A DNA stretch of 64,000 nucleotides from Bosea sp. 685 (GCF_031884435.1 NZ_CP134779.1:1984001-2048000); one strand, 5' to 3'; shown: positions 8,528 through 17,673, numbered from the stretch's first letter. The notes: a model not told the origin generated them from the letters alone. Numbers and translations are program-made.

Positions 8528-9454
8528 CTAGAATTCGCGATAAGCCTCTGTCGGGGTCTCGCAACGTGTCGCGAAAAGCCTGTCGCCGACGAAGTCGACG
8601 AAGACCCGGACCTTCGGCGAAAGGTTGCGGTTCGAAGGCCAGATCAGGCTGAACTGGCCGGGACCGTCGATCCGGTCGTCGAGCAGGGTCCGCAACGTGC
8701 CGTTCGCCAGCGGCTCGCGCGCCAGAAAATCCGGCATGCAGCCGATGCCGAGGCCGGCGATGGTGGCGCCGCGCAGCGCCTCCATATTGTTGCAGGTCAG
8801 GACCGTGCGCGTGCGCAGTTCCGGCTCTCCGGCAGGCAGGGTCAGCGGCCAGGGCTGAACCTTGCCGCTGTTGGGATAGCGGAAGCGGACACCGAGATGC
8901 CGGTCGAGATCGTGTGGGCATTCCGGTGTGCCGTGGCGTTCCAGATAGGCCGGCGCGGCGCAGAGCAGCATCTGGAAGGGGCGCAAGCTGCGCGCCATCA
9001 GGCGCGAATCCGGCAGGACGCCACTGCGGATCGCGACATCGACGCCCTCATCGATCAGCTCGACGATGCGGTCGTTGAAATCGAGATCGACCTCGATCTC
9101 GGGATAGCGCGTCATGAACTCAGGCAGCACCGGCAGCAGCAGATGATAGCTGACGATCGGCGTGCTGACGCGCAGCCGACCGCGCGGCGCCTCGATCGTG
9201 CGGGCGAGCATCGCGCGGGCGTCGTCGAGATCGTCGAGAATGCGCCGGCAGCGCTCGTGGAAGGCGCGTCCTTCCTCGGTCAGCCGCAGGCTGCGCGTCG
9301 AGCGCTGGAACAGCCGGATTGCGAGCTGCTGCTCGAGCTTGGTCACGGCCTTGCCGACAGCCGAAGCCGAAAGCCCGAGCACGCGGCCAGCCGCGACGAA
9401 GCTGCCAAGATCGGCCGTGCGGACGAAGGCCATCAGGCCGGTCAATGAATCCAT
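8528..9454 (-). CDS. LysR-type transcriptional regulator
   Basis: 308 residues. The winged helix-turn-helix is in the first 60 residues (ADLGSFVAAGRVLGLSASAVGKAVTKLE), followed by FQRSTRSLRLTEEGRAFHERC. The rest is a substrate-binding-like effector domain (LRVSTPIVSYHLLLPVLPEF). It is the subclass that often controls a neighbouring exporter. The divergent DHA2-type efflux gene starts about 170 bases away, so it probably regulates that gene from the shared intergenic region. Effector unknown. Confidence 0.85.
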   Translation of the reverse strand: MDSLTGLMAFVRTADLGSFVAAGRVLGLSASAVGKAVTKLEQQLAIRLFQRSTRSLRLTEEGRAFHERCRRILDDLDDARAMLARTIEAPRGRLRVSTPIVSYHLLLPVLPEFMTRYPEIEVDLDFNDRIVELIDEGVDVAIRSGVLPDSRLMARSLRPFQMLLCAAPAYLERHGTPECPHDLDRHLGVRFRYPNSGKVQPWPLTLPAGEPELRTRTVLTCNNMEALRGATIAGLGIGCMPDFLAREPLANGTLRTLLDDRIDGPGQFSLIWPSNRNLSPKVRVFVDFVGDRLFATRCETPTEAYREF

Positions 9455-9625
9455 GCTTGGCCCTCTTGGAACGTATGGTCATTCGAGCGTTCTGTTCCGC
9501 TGATATCGGATCAGATGGCTCTTTGGCTGCCATTACCTCGAGATTATCCTGTTTCGACCGGAAAGCGAGCCTCGGCCGCTGCAAGCCGGCCATCCCGCCG
9601 GACGCCGAACAGGACAATCATAGCC

Positions 9626-11176
9626 ATGACGCAAACCAACCCACGGCCGAACATGGCCCAACCAGCGCTCGTGCTTTTCTCCGTCTGCCTTGCCGCCGCG
9701 GCGATGCCGCTGACCTTCACCGGGCCGGCTGTGGCGCTGCCTGCCATCGGTCGGGCGCTCGGCGGCAGCCCGATAGCGCTCAACTGGGTCACCAATGCCT
9801 TCATGCTGACCTTCGGATCGAGCCTGATGGTGGCAGGCGCGCTCGCCGATGCCTATGGCCGCAAGCGCCTCTTCCTCATCGGCGTGGGCGCATTCGCCGT
9901 GCTCTCGATGGCGCTCGCCGCTGCGCCCGATATCCTCTGGTTCGATCTGGGGCGCGCGGCTCAGGGCCTGGCGGCGGCAGCCGCATTTTCGAGCGGCATG
10001 GCGGCACTTGCCCAGGAATTCGACGGGTCGGCACGCATCCGCGCCTTCAGCATCGTCGGCACCAGTTTTGGCGTCGGCCTCGCCTTCGGGCCGATTGCGT
10101 CGGGCCTGATGATCGAGGCCTTCGGCTGGCGCAGCATCTTTGGGCTCGTCGTCGCGCTGGCGGTGCTGGCCTTCGCGCTCGGCATGCGCGCTCTGCGGGA
10201 ATCGCGTGATCCGCAAGCCGGCGGACTGGATTGGCCGGGCGCAATCAGCTTCACCCTGGGGCTCGCGCTCTTCACCTATGGCGTGCTGCTGGCGCCCGAG
10301 CGCGGCTGGACCGAGCCGACCGTGATGGGCCTGCTGGCCGGTGCCGTTGCGCTGTTCGTCGCCTTCGGCGTGATCGAGCGGAGCGTCGCCCGACCGATGC
10401 TGGACCTGGCCCTGTTCCGCTATCCGCGCTTCGTCGGCGTGCAGTTGCTGGCGGCGGCACCAGCCTATGCCTTCGTGGTGCTGTTGATCCTGCTGCCGGT
10501 GCGCTTCATCGGCATCGAGGGCCTGAGCGAGATCGCTGCCGGCCGCCTGATGATCGCCTTGTCGGCGCCGCTGCTCGTGCTTCCGATCGCAGCTGGCCTG
10601 CTGACGCGCTGGTTCTCACCGGCGACTATTTGCGGCGTCGGGCTTCTGATCGCGGCTCTCGGCTTGTTCTGGCTGAGCCGGATCTCGGTCGGTGGCGAGA
10701 TCATGGGCGTCGTCCTGCCGATGGCGCTGATCGGCATCGGCATCAGCCTGCCCTGGGGGCTGATGGACGGGCTTGCCGTCAGCGTCGTGCCCAAGGAGCG
10801 CGCGGGCATGGCGACCGGCATCTTCAGCACCACCCGCGTCGCTGGCGAGGGCGTGGCGCTCGCTGTGGTCAGCGCCGTGCTCTCGGCCCTGACAGCGGGG
10901 CATCTGGGGGCGGGCGGTGCGGCTGCGAATGCCGGCCCGGCCGCGCAACGTCTCGTCACCGGCGATCTGGTGGGCGCAACGGCCGCTTTGCCGCAGATTG
11001 GTCATGCGATGTTGCTTCAGGGCTATGGCGCCGCCTTCGCCACGCTCCTCCTGATGCTCTGCGCCATCACCGTCGTCACCGCTATCGTCGTCTTCGTCTT
11101 TCTCGGGCGTGGGACTGAGCAGGTTACCGAGCCGGCGGACAAGACCGAAGCGCGCCTCTGCACCTCGCAAGCCTGA
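9626..11176 (+). CDS. MFS efflux transporter, DHA2 (14-TM) type
   Basis: 516 residues with about 14 hydrophobic segments. Drug:H+ antiporter motifs are visible: GALADAYGRKRLFLIG (motif A), then FDLGRAAQGLAAAAAF and FGPIASGLMIEAFGWRSIF (motif C region). The start is the ATG at 9626; the in-frame ATG at 9515 would add 37 residues without helix character. It is divergent from the LysR gene. Probable export of a drug, dye or toxic metabolite; substrate unknown. Confidence 0.8.
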   Translation: MTQTNPRPNMAQPALVLFSVCLAAAAMPLTFTGPAVALPAIGRALGGSPIALNWVTNAFMLTFGSSLMVAGALADAYGRKRLFLIGVGAFAVLSMALAAAPDILWFDLGRAAQGLAAAAAFSSGMAALAQEFDGSARIRAFSIVGTSFGVGLAFGPIASGLMIEAFGWRSIFGLVVALAVLAFALGMRALRESRDPQAGGLDWPGAISFTLGLALFTYGVLLAPERGWTEPTVMGLLAGAVALFVAFGVIERSVARPMLDLALFRYPRFVGVQLLAAAPAYAFVVLLILLPVRFIGIEGLSEIAAGRLMIALSAPLLVLPIAAGLLTRWFSPATICGVGLLIAALGLFWLSRISVGGEIMGVVLPMALIGIGISLPWGLMDGLAVSVVPKERAGMATGIFSTTRVAGEGVALAVVSAVLSALTAGHLGAGGAAANAGPAAQRLVTGDLVGATAALPQIGHAMLLQGYGAAFATLLLMLCAITVVTAIVVFVFLGRGTEQVTEPADKTEARLCTSQA

Positions 11177-11185
11177 GCTCGCTCC

Positions 11186-11959
11186 TCAATACCCGAACTG
11201 CTCGCGCAGGATCCGCTCGTCCAGACTGTGGCCGGGGTCATGCAGCATGACGAGGTCGACGCTGCGGTCGATCTCGATCTCGACCAGGACGACGTTCTCG
11301 ATCTGGGTATGGTCGGCGACGGCACTGACCGGCCGCTTGGCGGCCTCCAGCACCTCGATCGTGACCTTGGCATGGTCGGGCAAAAGCGCGCCGCGCCAGC
11401 GCCTGGGCCGGAAGGCCGAGATCGGGGTCAAGGCGAGCAGCGGCGCGTCGAGCGGCAGGATCGGGCCGTTGGCCGAGAGATTATAGGCGGTCGAGCCCGC
11501 CGGTGTCGCCAGCAGCACGCCGTCGGCGACAAGCTCGCTCAGCCGGACCTGGCCATCGACCGAAAGGCGCAGCTTCGCCGCCTGATAGGAGCGGCGCAGC
11601 AGCGAGACCTCGTTGATCGCCTTGGCCTGGACCACATCGCCGTTCTGGTCGACGGCGCGCATCGAGAGCGGGTGGACGACGCTGCGCTGCGCGGCCTCCA
11701 GTTTCTTGGTCAGCCCCCGTTCCCGGAACTCGTTCATCAGGAAGCCGACGGAGCCGCGATTCATGCCGTAGATCGGCTTGCCGGTGCCGAGGAAGCGATG
11801 CAGCGTCTGCAGCATCAGCCCGTCGCCGCCGAGCGCGACGATGACATCGGCCGTCGCCGGATCGGCATTGCCGTAGCGATCGGCGAGCTTGAGCAAGGCG
11901 GCTTCCGCCTCCGGCGTCTCGCTGGCGACGAAGGAGATGGTTCCGAAGTGCTCGGTCAT
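11186..11959 (-). CDS. nadK: NAD kinase
   Basis: 257 residues. It phosphorylates NAD+ to NADP+ in the cytoplasm. The conserved GGDG loop is at residues 44–47, followed by [14 protein letters not shown]. The NE motif is in [10 protein letters not shown], and [18 protein letters not shown] is the signature of the C-terminal beta domain. The length equals that of short alphaproteobacterial NAD kinases. ATG 11959 is chosen because the fold begins there; the open frame upstream reads into a repeat copy and is not coding. Single gene, no operon partner. Confidence 0.92.
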   Translation of the reverse strand: MTEHFGTISFVASETPEAEAALLKLADRYGNADPATADVIVALGGDGLMLQTLHRFLGTGKPIYGMNRGSVGFLMNEFRERGLTKKLEAAQRSVVHPLSMRAVDQNGDVVQAKAINEVSLLRRSYQAAKLRLSVDGQVRLSELVADGVLLATPAGSTAYNLSANGPILPLDAPLLALTPISAFRPRRWRGALLPDHAKVTIEVLEAAKRPVSAVADHTQIENVVLVEIEIDRSVDLVMLHDPGHSLDERILREQFGY

Positions 11960-12007
11960 CACGGATCCTGAAAAGCGACGCGCGCCTGGGAGCGGTGTCG
12001 TGGCCTG

Positions 12008-12125
12008 GATCACGTTTTTCGTATTCGGACATGTCCGCCCGAATACGAAAAACGTGATCGATGCTAAAAGTTTAGAGCATTGCCTATGCGAAAAATCGGT
12101 ACCCACTTTTGCGCGCAATGCTCTA
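12008..12125. repeat. two-module palindromic repeat, copy 2 (A then B)
   Basis: Module A (12008–12059) is a strong inverted repeat with arms GATCACGTTTTTCGTATTCG and its complement. It differs from the other A modules in its core (TTTTTCGTATTC instead of CGCATTC). After a TAAAAGTTT linker comes module B (12075–12125), AGAGCATTG to CAATGCTCT, with the inner GGTACCCACTTTT. It lies upstream of nadK and downstream of the MBL gene. Confidence 0.85.
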
Positions 12126-12163
12126 GCACGGCCCGGGCGAAAGCCGCGAGATGCCGCCGCGAC

Positions 12164-12190
12164 AAAAAAAGGCCGGGGTTGCCCCCGGCC
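12164..12190 (-). terminator. rho-independent terminator of the MBL gene
   Basis: On the minus strand a GGCCGGGGG/CCCCGGCC-type stem (12171–12190, short loop) is followed by seven T residues. It sits 29 bases after the stop of the metallo-beta-lactamase-fold gene. Confidence 0.85.
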
Positions 12191-12218
12191 TCGCAGCGCC
12201 TTCGAGCGGCGCGAACGG

Positions 12219-13205
12219 TCAGATCGCCGCGCTCCACTGCACCGGCACCATCTCGAAGCCGTTGCCGGCCTTGGCGATGTAGCCCGTGGCGGGGAAGGGG
12301 GCGTGGTAGAACGCGACCTGCATCTTGTCGGCCGAGACCATGTCGAGCAGCTTGCGGCGCGTCGCTGCGGCCTGCGGCCCGTCCATGTCGAACACGGCCG
12401 ACCAGTCCGGATTACGCACGAACAGCGCCGGGTGATTGGTGGTGTCGGACATGATCATCATCCTGCCCGAGCCGGAGCTCAGCGCGAAGGTGGTGTGTCC
12501 CGGCGTATGGCCAGGCGCGGCGATCGCGGTCAGGCCCGGCAGGATCTCCTTGCCGCTCTCGAATTGCTTCACATCCTTGGCGATGGGCGAAAAGACGCGG
12601 CGGACGCCGGCGAAGGCGCCCTTCAGGCCATCGGGCGCGGCGCTCATCTTGGCGTCGTCCATCCAGAAGGCCCATTCGGCGGCCGGCACCATCACCTCGG
12701 CATTCGGGAAGACGGTGCTGCCGTCCTTCAGGCGGAAGCCGTTGATGTGGTCGCCGTGGAAATGGCTGAAGACCACGGTCGAGACGTTCTTGGGATCGAA
12801 GCCGGCGGCCTTGAAATTGGCCATCCAGGTGCCCGATGTGGGTGCGCCGGAATCACCGTTGCCAGTGTCGATCAGGGTCAGCTTGCCGGCGTTCTCGATG
12901 GCGAGCGTGGTGAAGGTGATGTTCAGCGCGTCGGCGGGCAGGAAGGCCTGCTCCATCGCCTTCTTGACGTCGGCGAGTTCGGCGTTCTTGACGAAGCCTT
13001 CGAGCGGCCGCTTGCCGAAGCCGTCATTGATGGCGGTCAGCGTGACGTCGCCGATCTTGTAACGATAGAATCCGGGGGCCTGGTTCACGGGGGCTCCTTG
13101 CGCCTGGGCCGGGCTGGGGCCGGCGGGCAGGTTGAAAGTCGTGGCGGCGGCGAGGGCGCCTGCGCTGGCGAGAACGGCGCGGCGCGATGGCTCGAATTTC
13201 ATCAT
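12219..13205 (-). CDS. Tat-exported metallo-beta-lactamase-fold hydrolase
   Basis: 328 residues. A twin-arginine signal ([20 protein letters not shown]) ends near AQAQG, so export in folded form to the periplasm is likely. The zinc motif HFHGDH is present, with a later APGHTPGHT His, a MIMSDTTNH Asp region and a C-terminal FYHAPFP. This is the layout of the lactonase/AttM-type branch rather than true beta-lactamases. ATG 13205 has GGGGGAG upstream; the longer frame reads through a repeat. Substrate unknown; a lactone or ester is plausible. Confidence 0.8.
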   Translation of the reverse strand: MMKFEPSRRAVLASAGALAAATTFNLPAGPSPAQAQGAPVNQAPGFYRYKIGDVTLTAINDGFGKRPLEGFVKNAELADVKKAMEQAFLPADALNITFTTLAIENAGKLTLIDTGNGDSGAPTSGTWMANFKAAGFDPKNVSTVVFSHFHGDHINGFRLKDGSTVFPNAEVMVPAAEWAFWMDDAKMSAAPDGLKGAFAGVRRVFSPIAKDVKQFESGKEILPGLTAIAAPGHTPGHTTFALSSGSGRMMIMSDTTNHPALFVRNPDWSAVFDMDGPQAAATRRKLLDMVSADKMQVAFYHAPFPATGYIAKAGNGFEMVPVQWSAAI

Positions 13206-13222
13206 GGATGTTTCTCCCCCGA

Positions 13223-13331
13223 GATCACGTCGCATTCGGACGGCATCGTCCGAATGCGACGTGATCTGTGCTAAAAGTTGAGAGCATTGCTCATGCGAAA
13301 AACCGGTACCCATTTTTTCGCGCAATGCTCT
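13223..13331. repeat. two-module palindromic repeat, copy 3 (A then B)
   Basis: Module A (13223–13266) is a perfect inverted repeat with 20-base arms, GATCACGTCGCATTCGGACG, around a four-base loop. A linker, TGTGCTAAAAGTTG, follows, then module B (13281–13331), again AGAGCATTG to CAATGCTCT with an inner ACCGGTACC. It begins 18 bases upstream of the MBL start codon, so it falls in that gene's promoter or leader. Confidence 0.9.
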
Positions 13332-13449
13332 TGGCTCGGTTCAGCCTCGCTGGACCCTAAAGACCGGCGTGGCAGGTTCAACAGCGCCGTGGCTGCGCGG
13401 GGTCAAGTTTCCGTGAGCGCAACGCGTCGCCCGAAGGTACGGCTTGCGT

Positions 13450-13881
13450 TCAGGGCTTCGAGGCGGGGCGCGGCCGGGGCGCGTGGTCGTCCTGCCGCGC
13501 GAAGGCGCGCAGCATCGCCGCGCACAGCGCCAGCGACCCGATCACGCCGTTGCCGGCGCATTCGGCGACCAGCGCCTGGAAGGCTGCTGTGTTCTCGCCG
13601 GTCATGCATTGCAGGCTCCAGCCCCATTCCGGGGCCTTCTGGCGCAACAATCCGACTGCGACCTCGATGTCGCCGGAGACGGTGCCCAGCGTCTTCCACA
13701 GCGAGCCCTGCTGGTAGATGCCGCCCGCAGGCGCGCGCCGGCTGACCAGATTGGTGGGCTTGCGCCGGACGGTATAGCCCAGCGCCTCGTAGATCTCGGC
13801 GTCGAGCATGCGGTCGGGCTTGCTCGCCTCCTCGCAGCGTTCGGCCAGCGCCAGCAGATGTTCCGGTCGAGTGTCCATCAT
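13450..13881 (-). CDS. hypothetical protein
   Basis: 143 residues, soluble, not recognised. It has an N-terminal helical part (PEHLLALAERCEEAS), a LEALGYTV-like segment (IYEALGYTVRRKPTN), then a Leu/Ala-rich C-terminal half with three Cys and a basic tail. Proteins with an EALGY-type segment beside similar text are common as small hypotheticals in alphaproteobacteria and phages. Start is the first of two adjacent ATGs. The frame keeps alphaproteobacterial codon bias, so I think it is real. Confidence 0.5.
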   Translation of the reverse strand: MMDTRPEHLLALAERCEEASKPDRMLDAEIYEALGYTVRRKPTNLVSRRAPAGGIYQQGSLWKTLGTVSGDIEVAVGLLRQKAPEWGWSLQCMTGENTAAFQALVAECAGNGVIGSLALCAAMLRAFARQDDHAPRPRPASKP

Positions 13882-14022
13882 CCTCGTCCAGGCGGTTCCT
13901 TACGATGCGTGCCGCCGGCAGCAGCCTTGCTTCGGCTCCCGGCATCGGCTTCCTGTGTCGTCTTCTTGCGCCGTCACCAGCAAAATGCAGGCCGCCTGCA
14001 TCGAGGCCCCGATTGTGACTGG

Positions 14023-14094
14023 TGCCGGTTGAGGGGATTGAACCCCCGACCTTCGGTTTACAAAACCGCTGCTCTACCGCTGAGCTAAACCGGC
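14023..14094 (-). tRNA. tRNA-Thr (anticodon TGT)
   Basis: Full cloverleaf on the minus strand: acceptor GCCGGTT pairs with AACCGGC, the D arm is GCTC/GAGC, the anticodon loop is TTTGTAA with anticodon TGT, and the T loop is TTCAATC. The discriminator is A, and CCA is not encoded. Reads ACA threonine codons. Confidence 0.93.
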
Positions 14095-14112
14095 GTCCGA
14101 TCACAGGGCATG

Positions 14113-14141
14113 CGGTTACCAGTCGATCGCTCCGAGAGCAA
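14113..14141 (-). promoter_or_regulatory. possible promoter of tRNA-Thr
   Basis: On the minus strand TTGCTC (−35) and TAACCG (−10) are separated by 17 bases and end about 18 bases ahead of the tRNA. Both boxes deviate from consensus, so this is a weak prediction. Confidence 0.3.
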
Positions 14142-14160
14142 GATCGGGCGGTCCGCGCCA

Positions 14161-14190
14161 AAAGAAAAGCCCCGCCACATGGGCGGGGCT
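14161..14190 (-). terminator. rho-independent terminator of the MHS transporter
   Basis: On the minus strand the stem GCCCCGCC/GGCGGGGC closes over a five-base loop and ends in CTTTTCTTT. It lies between the transporter and the tRNA, with a repeat copy between it and the transporter stop codon. Confidence 0.75.
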
Positions 14191-14197
14191 TCGCGTC

Positions 14198-14305
14198 AGA
14201 GCATTGCGCGAAAAAGTGGGTACCGGTTTTTCGCAAGAGCAATGCTCTTAACTTTAGACTCGATCACGTCGCATTCGGACGCTTCGGTCCGAATGCGACG
14301 TGATC
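14198..14305. repeat. two-module palindromic repeat, copy 4 (B then A)
   Basis: Module B (14198–14248) has arms AGAGCATTGCGCGAAAAA and complement around GTGGGTACCGG. A TAACTTTAGACT linker follows, then module A (14262–14305) with 19-base arms GATCACGTCGCATTCGGAC. This copy is the inverse orientation of copies 2 and 3, which are otherwise nearly the same. It lies 21 bases from the transporter stop codon. Confidence 0.9.
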
Positions 14306-14325
14306 TATGGCCGTTGCAGGCGATT

Positions 14326-15984
14326 TTACGACTTGTAGATGTCGCGATCCTTGGTCTCCGGCAGCAGCAGGAGGCCAATCACGAAGGTCATCATCGCGAC
14401 GATGATCGGATACCACAGGCCTGAGAAGATGTTGCCGCTGGCCGCCACGATGGCGAAGGCCGTCGGAGGCAGGAAGCCGCCGAACCAGCCATTGCCGATA
14501 TGGTAGGGCAGCGACATGCCGGTGTAGCGGATGCGGGTCGGGAACAGCTCGACCAGCAGGGCTGCGATCGGCCCGTAGACCATCGTCACGAAGATGACGA
14601 GGATGAACAGGATACCGGCGGCCTGCATTGCGCGGGCGCTGCTGAACATCTCGCCGATCGACGGCGTCTTCAGGATCGTCGGATCGCCGGGCTTGGGATA
14701 ACCCGCCGCTTGCGCCGCCGTGACCAGATCAGCGGCTGCCGACGGCGCCGCCGTACCGTTGATCGTCGTCGCCAAAGCCGAGCCGGCGGGACCGTTGACG
14801 AGGTCGTAGTGGATCGAGTTGGTCGCAAGCGTCCGGCGCACGGTGTCGCAGGGCTCGGTGAAGGTGCGCACGCCGACCGGGTCGAACAGCGAGCCGCACT
14901 TGGCCGGATCGGCGGTGATCACGAGCTTCACCGTCTCGGTCGCGTTGATCAGCTTGGGATTTGCGGTCTTGGCCAGCATCGTGAACAGCGGGAAGTAGCT
15001 GATCGCGGCGATCAGGCAGCCCGCCAGCAGGATCGGCTTGCGGCCGATCTTGTCCGAGAGCCAGCCGAAGAAGATGAAGAACGGCGTGCCCAAGAGCAGC
15101 GAGAGTGCGATCAGGAGGTTGGCGGTGGTGCCGTCGATCTTCAGCGTCTGGGTCATGAAGAACAGGGCGTAGAACTGTCCCGTGTACCAGACAACGGCCT
15201 GGCCGGCGGTGCCGCCAAAGAGCGCGATCAGACCGATCTTGGCGTTGGACCAGGTGCCGAAAGCCTCGCTGAGGGGGGCCTTCGAGCCGGTGCCCTCTTC
15301 CTTCATCTTCACGAAGGCCGGTGATTCGGCGAGCTGGAGGCGAATCCAGATCGAGACGCCCAGCAGCAGGATCGAGACCAGGAACGGAACGCGCCAGCCC
15401 CAGGCCGCGAAGGCCTCAGGCGACATGCTGAGTCGCAGGACCAGGATGACGATCAGCGACAGCATCAGGCCGACGGTCGCGGTCGTCTGGATCCAGGAGG
15501 TGTAGAAGCCGCGCCGGCCTTGCGGGGCGTGCTCGGCGACATAGGTCGCGGCGCCGCCATATTCGCCGCCGAGCGCCAGGCCCTGGAGCAGGCGGCAGAC
15601 GATGAAGGCGGCTGGCGCGAGATAGCCAATCGATTCGTAGCTTGGCAGCAGGCCGACGACGAAGGTCGCCAGACCCATGACGGTCATGGTGACGAGGAAG
15701 GTGTATTTGCGGCCGATCAGATCGCCGAGACGACCGAAGAACAGCGCACCGAAGGGACGCACGGCGAAGCCGGCGGCGAAACCGAAGAGGACGAAGATGA
15801 ACTTCGCCGTGTCGTTGGTGCCGGGAACGAAAGTCTGCGCGATGTTGGCGGCGAGCGAGCCGGCCAGATAGAAATCATACCATTCGAAGACCGTGCCGGC
15901 CGACGAGGCGATGATGACCTTGCGTTCTTCCTTGGTCATCGGGCGCGGCGTCGCGGCCCCCGATGTCTGTGCTGCCATGCTCAT
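14326..15984 (-). CDS. MHS-family MFS transporter with large loop insertion
   Basis: 552 residues, clearly longer than the usual 430–450. N-terminal GTVFEWYDFYLAGSLAANIA is the metabolite:H+ symporter signature, followed by GRLGDLIGRKYTF (motif A) and LQGLALGGEYGGAATYVAEH. The extra length is about 100 soluble residues between FPLFTMLAK and ARAMQAAGILF. It holds two Cys (PAKCGSLF, TEPCDTV) that could form a disulfide, and by helix count it should face the periplasm. Likely importer of an organic acid. GTG/ATG choice: ATG 15984 has AGGGGAG upstream. Confidence 0.8.
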   Translation of the reverse strand: MSMAAQTSGAATPRPMTKEERKVIIASSAGTVFEWYDFYLAGSLAANIAQTFVPGTNDTAKFIFVLFGFAAGFAVRPFGALFFGRLGDLIGRKYTFLVTMTVMGLATFVVGLLPSYESIGYLAPAAFIVCRLLQGLALGGEYGGAATYVAEHAPQGRRGFYTSWIQTTATVGLMLSLIVILVLRLSMSPEAFAAWGWRVPFLVSILLLGVSIWIRLQLAESPAFVKMKEEGTGSKAPLSEAFGTWSNAKIGLIALFGGTAGQAVVWYTGQFYALFFMTQTLKIDGTTANLLIALSLLLGTPFFIFFGWLSDKIGRKPILLAGCLIAAISYFPLFTMLAKTANPKLINATETVKLVITADPAKCGSLFDPVGVRTFTEPCDTVRRTLATNSIHYDLVNGPAGSALATTINGTAAPSAAADLVTAAQAAGYPKPGDPTILKTPSIGEMFSSARAMQAAGILFILVIFVTMVYGPIAALLVELFPTRIRYTGMSLPYHIGNGWFGGFLPPTAFAIVAASGNIFSGLWYPIIVAMMTFVIGLLLLPETKDRDIYKS

Positions 15985-16295
15985 GGCGTTCTCCCCTGCT
16001 CGTTGCCCGACAGTCGGAAAATCCGGACTGCCCGATTGCACGCGGCTCGTTTTCTTGCGAAGCGTAGCCCCATGTCGCCGGACCGAGGCCAAAGGCCCCC
16101 CATTTCCGGTCTGACCGAAGCAATGCGCGCACGAATTACGCAGTGCAATCAGGCAGATGGTCTTGCATCTTTAGGCTTAAGACCTTTGGCTGGGGGGGGC
16201 TCCAGTTGGCCATCGGCACGATCATGTCCATGCCGAGACGGGCGCGCTGCTGCTGACGCTTCAGGCTCTCGCGTGCCGGTCGAGCTGGGGCCGCC

Positions 16296-17141
16296 TCAGC
16301 GCCGCCGGCTGGCGGCGTAGAGCGCGATCGCGGTCGCGTTCGAGACGTTGAGGCTGGTGATCGTGCCCGGCACCTCGAGCCGCGCGACATGATCGCAGAG
16401 ATCGCGGCTGCGTTGGCGCAGGCCCTTGCCCTCTGCGCCCATCACCATGACGAGCGGGCGACGGAGTTCGACATCGTCGAAGGCGACTTCGCCATCCGAA
16501 TCAAAACCGATGCGCAGGAAACCGCGCTTGCCGAGTTCGTCGAGCGCATCGCCGAGATTGCGCACGGCGATCAGCGGCACATGTTCGAGCGCGCCCGAGG
16601 CCGATTTCGCCAGCACGCCGGTCGCGGCCGGGGAATGGCGGATGGTGACGATCACCGCGGCTGCCGCGAAGGCGGCGGCCGAGCGCAGGATCGCGCCGAC
16701 ATTGTGCGGGTCGGTGATCTGGTCGAGCGCCAGCACGACCGCATCGTCGGGCAGGCTGTCGAGATCGGGCGAGGGCAGGGGATCGCAGACGAGATAAAGC
16801 CCCTGATGCACCGAATCGGGCGTCAGCAGCCGGTCGATCTCGGACGGCCGGACGAGCTCGGCCTGCAGCGGCAACTCGCCGATCTCCTCGGTCAACCGCT
16901 TCAGCGCGTTCTCGGTGGCGAGCAGGCGGCGATGGCGGCGCTTGGGATTGCGCAAGGCCTCGATGACGGGATGGACGCCATAGAGCACGGCCTCGTCGAT
17001 ATCGCCGGGGCGATGCGGCGGTGGCCCGTCGGCGTGGTGCGGCCGGCGGCCGCCGGCATGGTGGCCAGCGGGTCTTCCCGGCTTGGGGCGGAACGGCGCA
17101 GGCATCATCGGTCTCCAGGGGGCGGATCTGTGCCGTGCCAT
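16296..17141 (-). CDS. rlmB: 23S rRNA Gm2251 2'-O-methyltransferase RlmB
   Basis: 281 residues. The TrmH/SpoU fold is clear: LYGVHPVIEALRN starts the N-terminal substrate-binding domain. DQITDPHNVGAILRSAAAF is motif 1, VMGAEGKGLRQRSRDLCD is motif 2, and TITSLNVSNATAIALYAAS is motif 3 with the knotted SAM site. The first 45 residues are Pro/His/Arg-rich and disordered, a common extension in rhizobia. It methylates the ribose of G2251 in the P-loop of 23S rRNA. Start may be one of the later Met residues. Confidence 0.88.
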   Translation of the reverse strand: MARHRSAPWRPMMPAPFRPKPGRPAGHHAGGRRPHHADGPPPHRPGDIDEAVLYGVHPVIEALRNPKRRHRRLLATENALKRLTEEIGELPLQAELVRPSEIDRLLTPDSVHQGLYLVCDPLPSPDLDSLPDDAVVLALDQITDPHNVGAILRSAAAFAAAAVIVTIRHSPAATGVLAKSASGALEHVPLIAVRNLGDALDELGKRGFLRIGFDSDGEVAFDDVELRRPLVMVMGAEGKGLRQRSRDLCDHVARLEVPGTITSLNVSNATAIALYAASRRR

Positions 17142-17223
17142 GACACGCGCCGCTTGACCAGTGCCGAGGAGCCACGGCGGCGCGATCCGAACGAAACTCG
17201 CTGCAAGAAGGAGGCGCTATCGA

Positions 17224-17481
17224 TGATGGATGCAAGATCGATGATGGAAGCGAGCGCCTGATCATCGTCACCGGCGGCCCGGGTTCAGGCAAGACGACGC
17301 TGCTGGCGGCACGCGGCATCGCGACCTCGCCCGAGGCCGGGCGCGCGATCTCCGCCACCAGGTCGCGATCGATGGCGCCGGCCTGCCCTGGGCTGACGGC
17401 GCTTCCCTTGGGGAGCGTCGAGGAGCGCGCGGACATGGTCGCTGCACGGATCGGTGCAATGCGACATTCGGTGTGCGACTG
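17224..17481 (+). pseudogene. frameshifted AAA family ATPase remnant
   Basis: The frame from about 17252 reads ERLIIVTGGPGSGKTTLL, an intact Walker A, then RGIATSPEAGRAI, as in small AAA_28-type ATPases. After GRAI the expected continuation moves to another frame (RDLRHQVAIDGAGLPWAD), so a frameshift is present; the original frame stops at 17481. No start codon is in frame upstream. An 18-base imperfect tandem duplication (ATCGATGATGGATGCAAG type, 17220–17255) lies at the beginning. Only about a third of the usual length remains. Confidence 0.65.
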
Positions 17482-17485
17482 AGGG

Positions 17486-17514
17486 TTGACACGCCGAAGC
17501 CCGGTCACCATAAG
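17486..17514 (+). promoter_or_regulatory. sigma-70 promoter of the tRNA-Tyr/tRNA-Gly unit
   Basis: A perfect TTGACA −35 box at 17486–17491 is followed after 17 bases by CATAAG at 17509–17514. It lies about 75 bases ahead of tRNA-Tyr, and no other gene intervenes. Confidence 0.6.
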
Positions 17515-17588
17515 TCCGGCCGCGCCTGTCGCCCGTCACGCAAGTGACACAGGCGGTCGCCTGCGGTTCAGCCGCAACAGGCGCGGGC

Positions 17589-17673
17589 GGGGGAATGTCC
17601 CGAGCGGCAAAGGGGGCGGACTGTAAATCCGCTGGCTATGCCTTCGCAGGTTCGAGTCCTGCTTCCCCCACCA
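17589..17673 (+). tRNA. tRNA-Tyr (anticodon GTA)
   Basis: Class II tRNA with the long variable arm. Acceptor GGGGGAA pairs with TTCCCCC, the anticodon stem GCGGA/TCCGC encloses CTGTAAA with anticodon GTA, the T loop is TTCGAGT, and CCA is encoded. Confidence 0.95.

Noticed and set aside
13278..13745. Small frames starting MRALLMRKTGTHFF and similar near several repeats
   Set aside because: The same peptide start recurs because the repeat module B itself is being translated; these are not genes.
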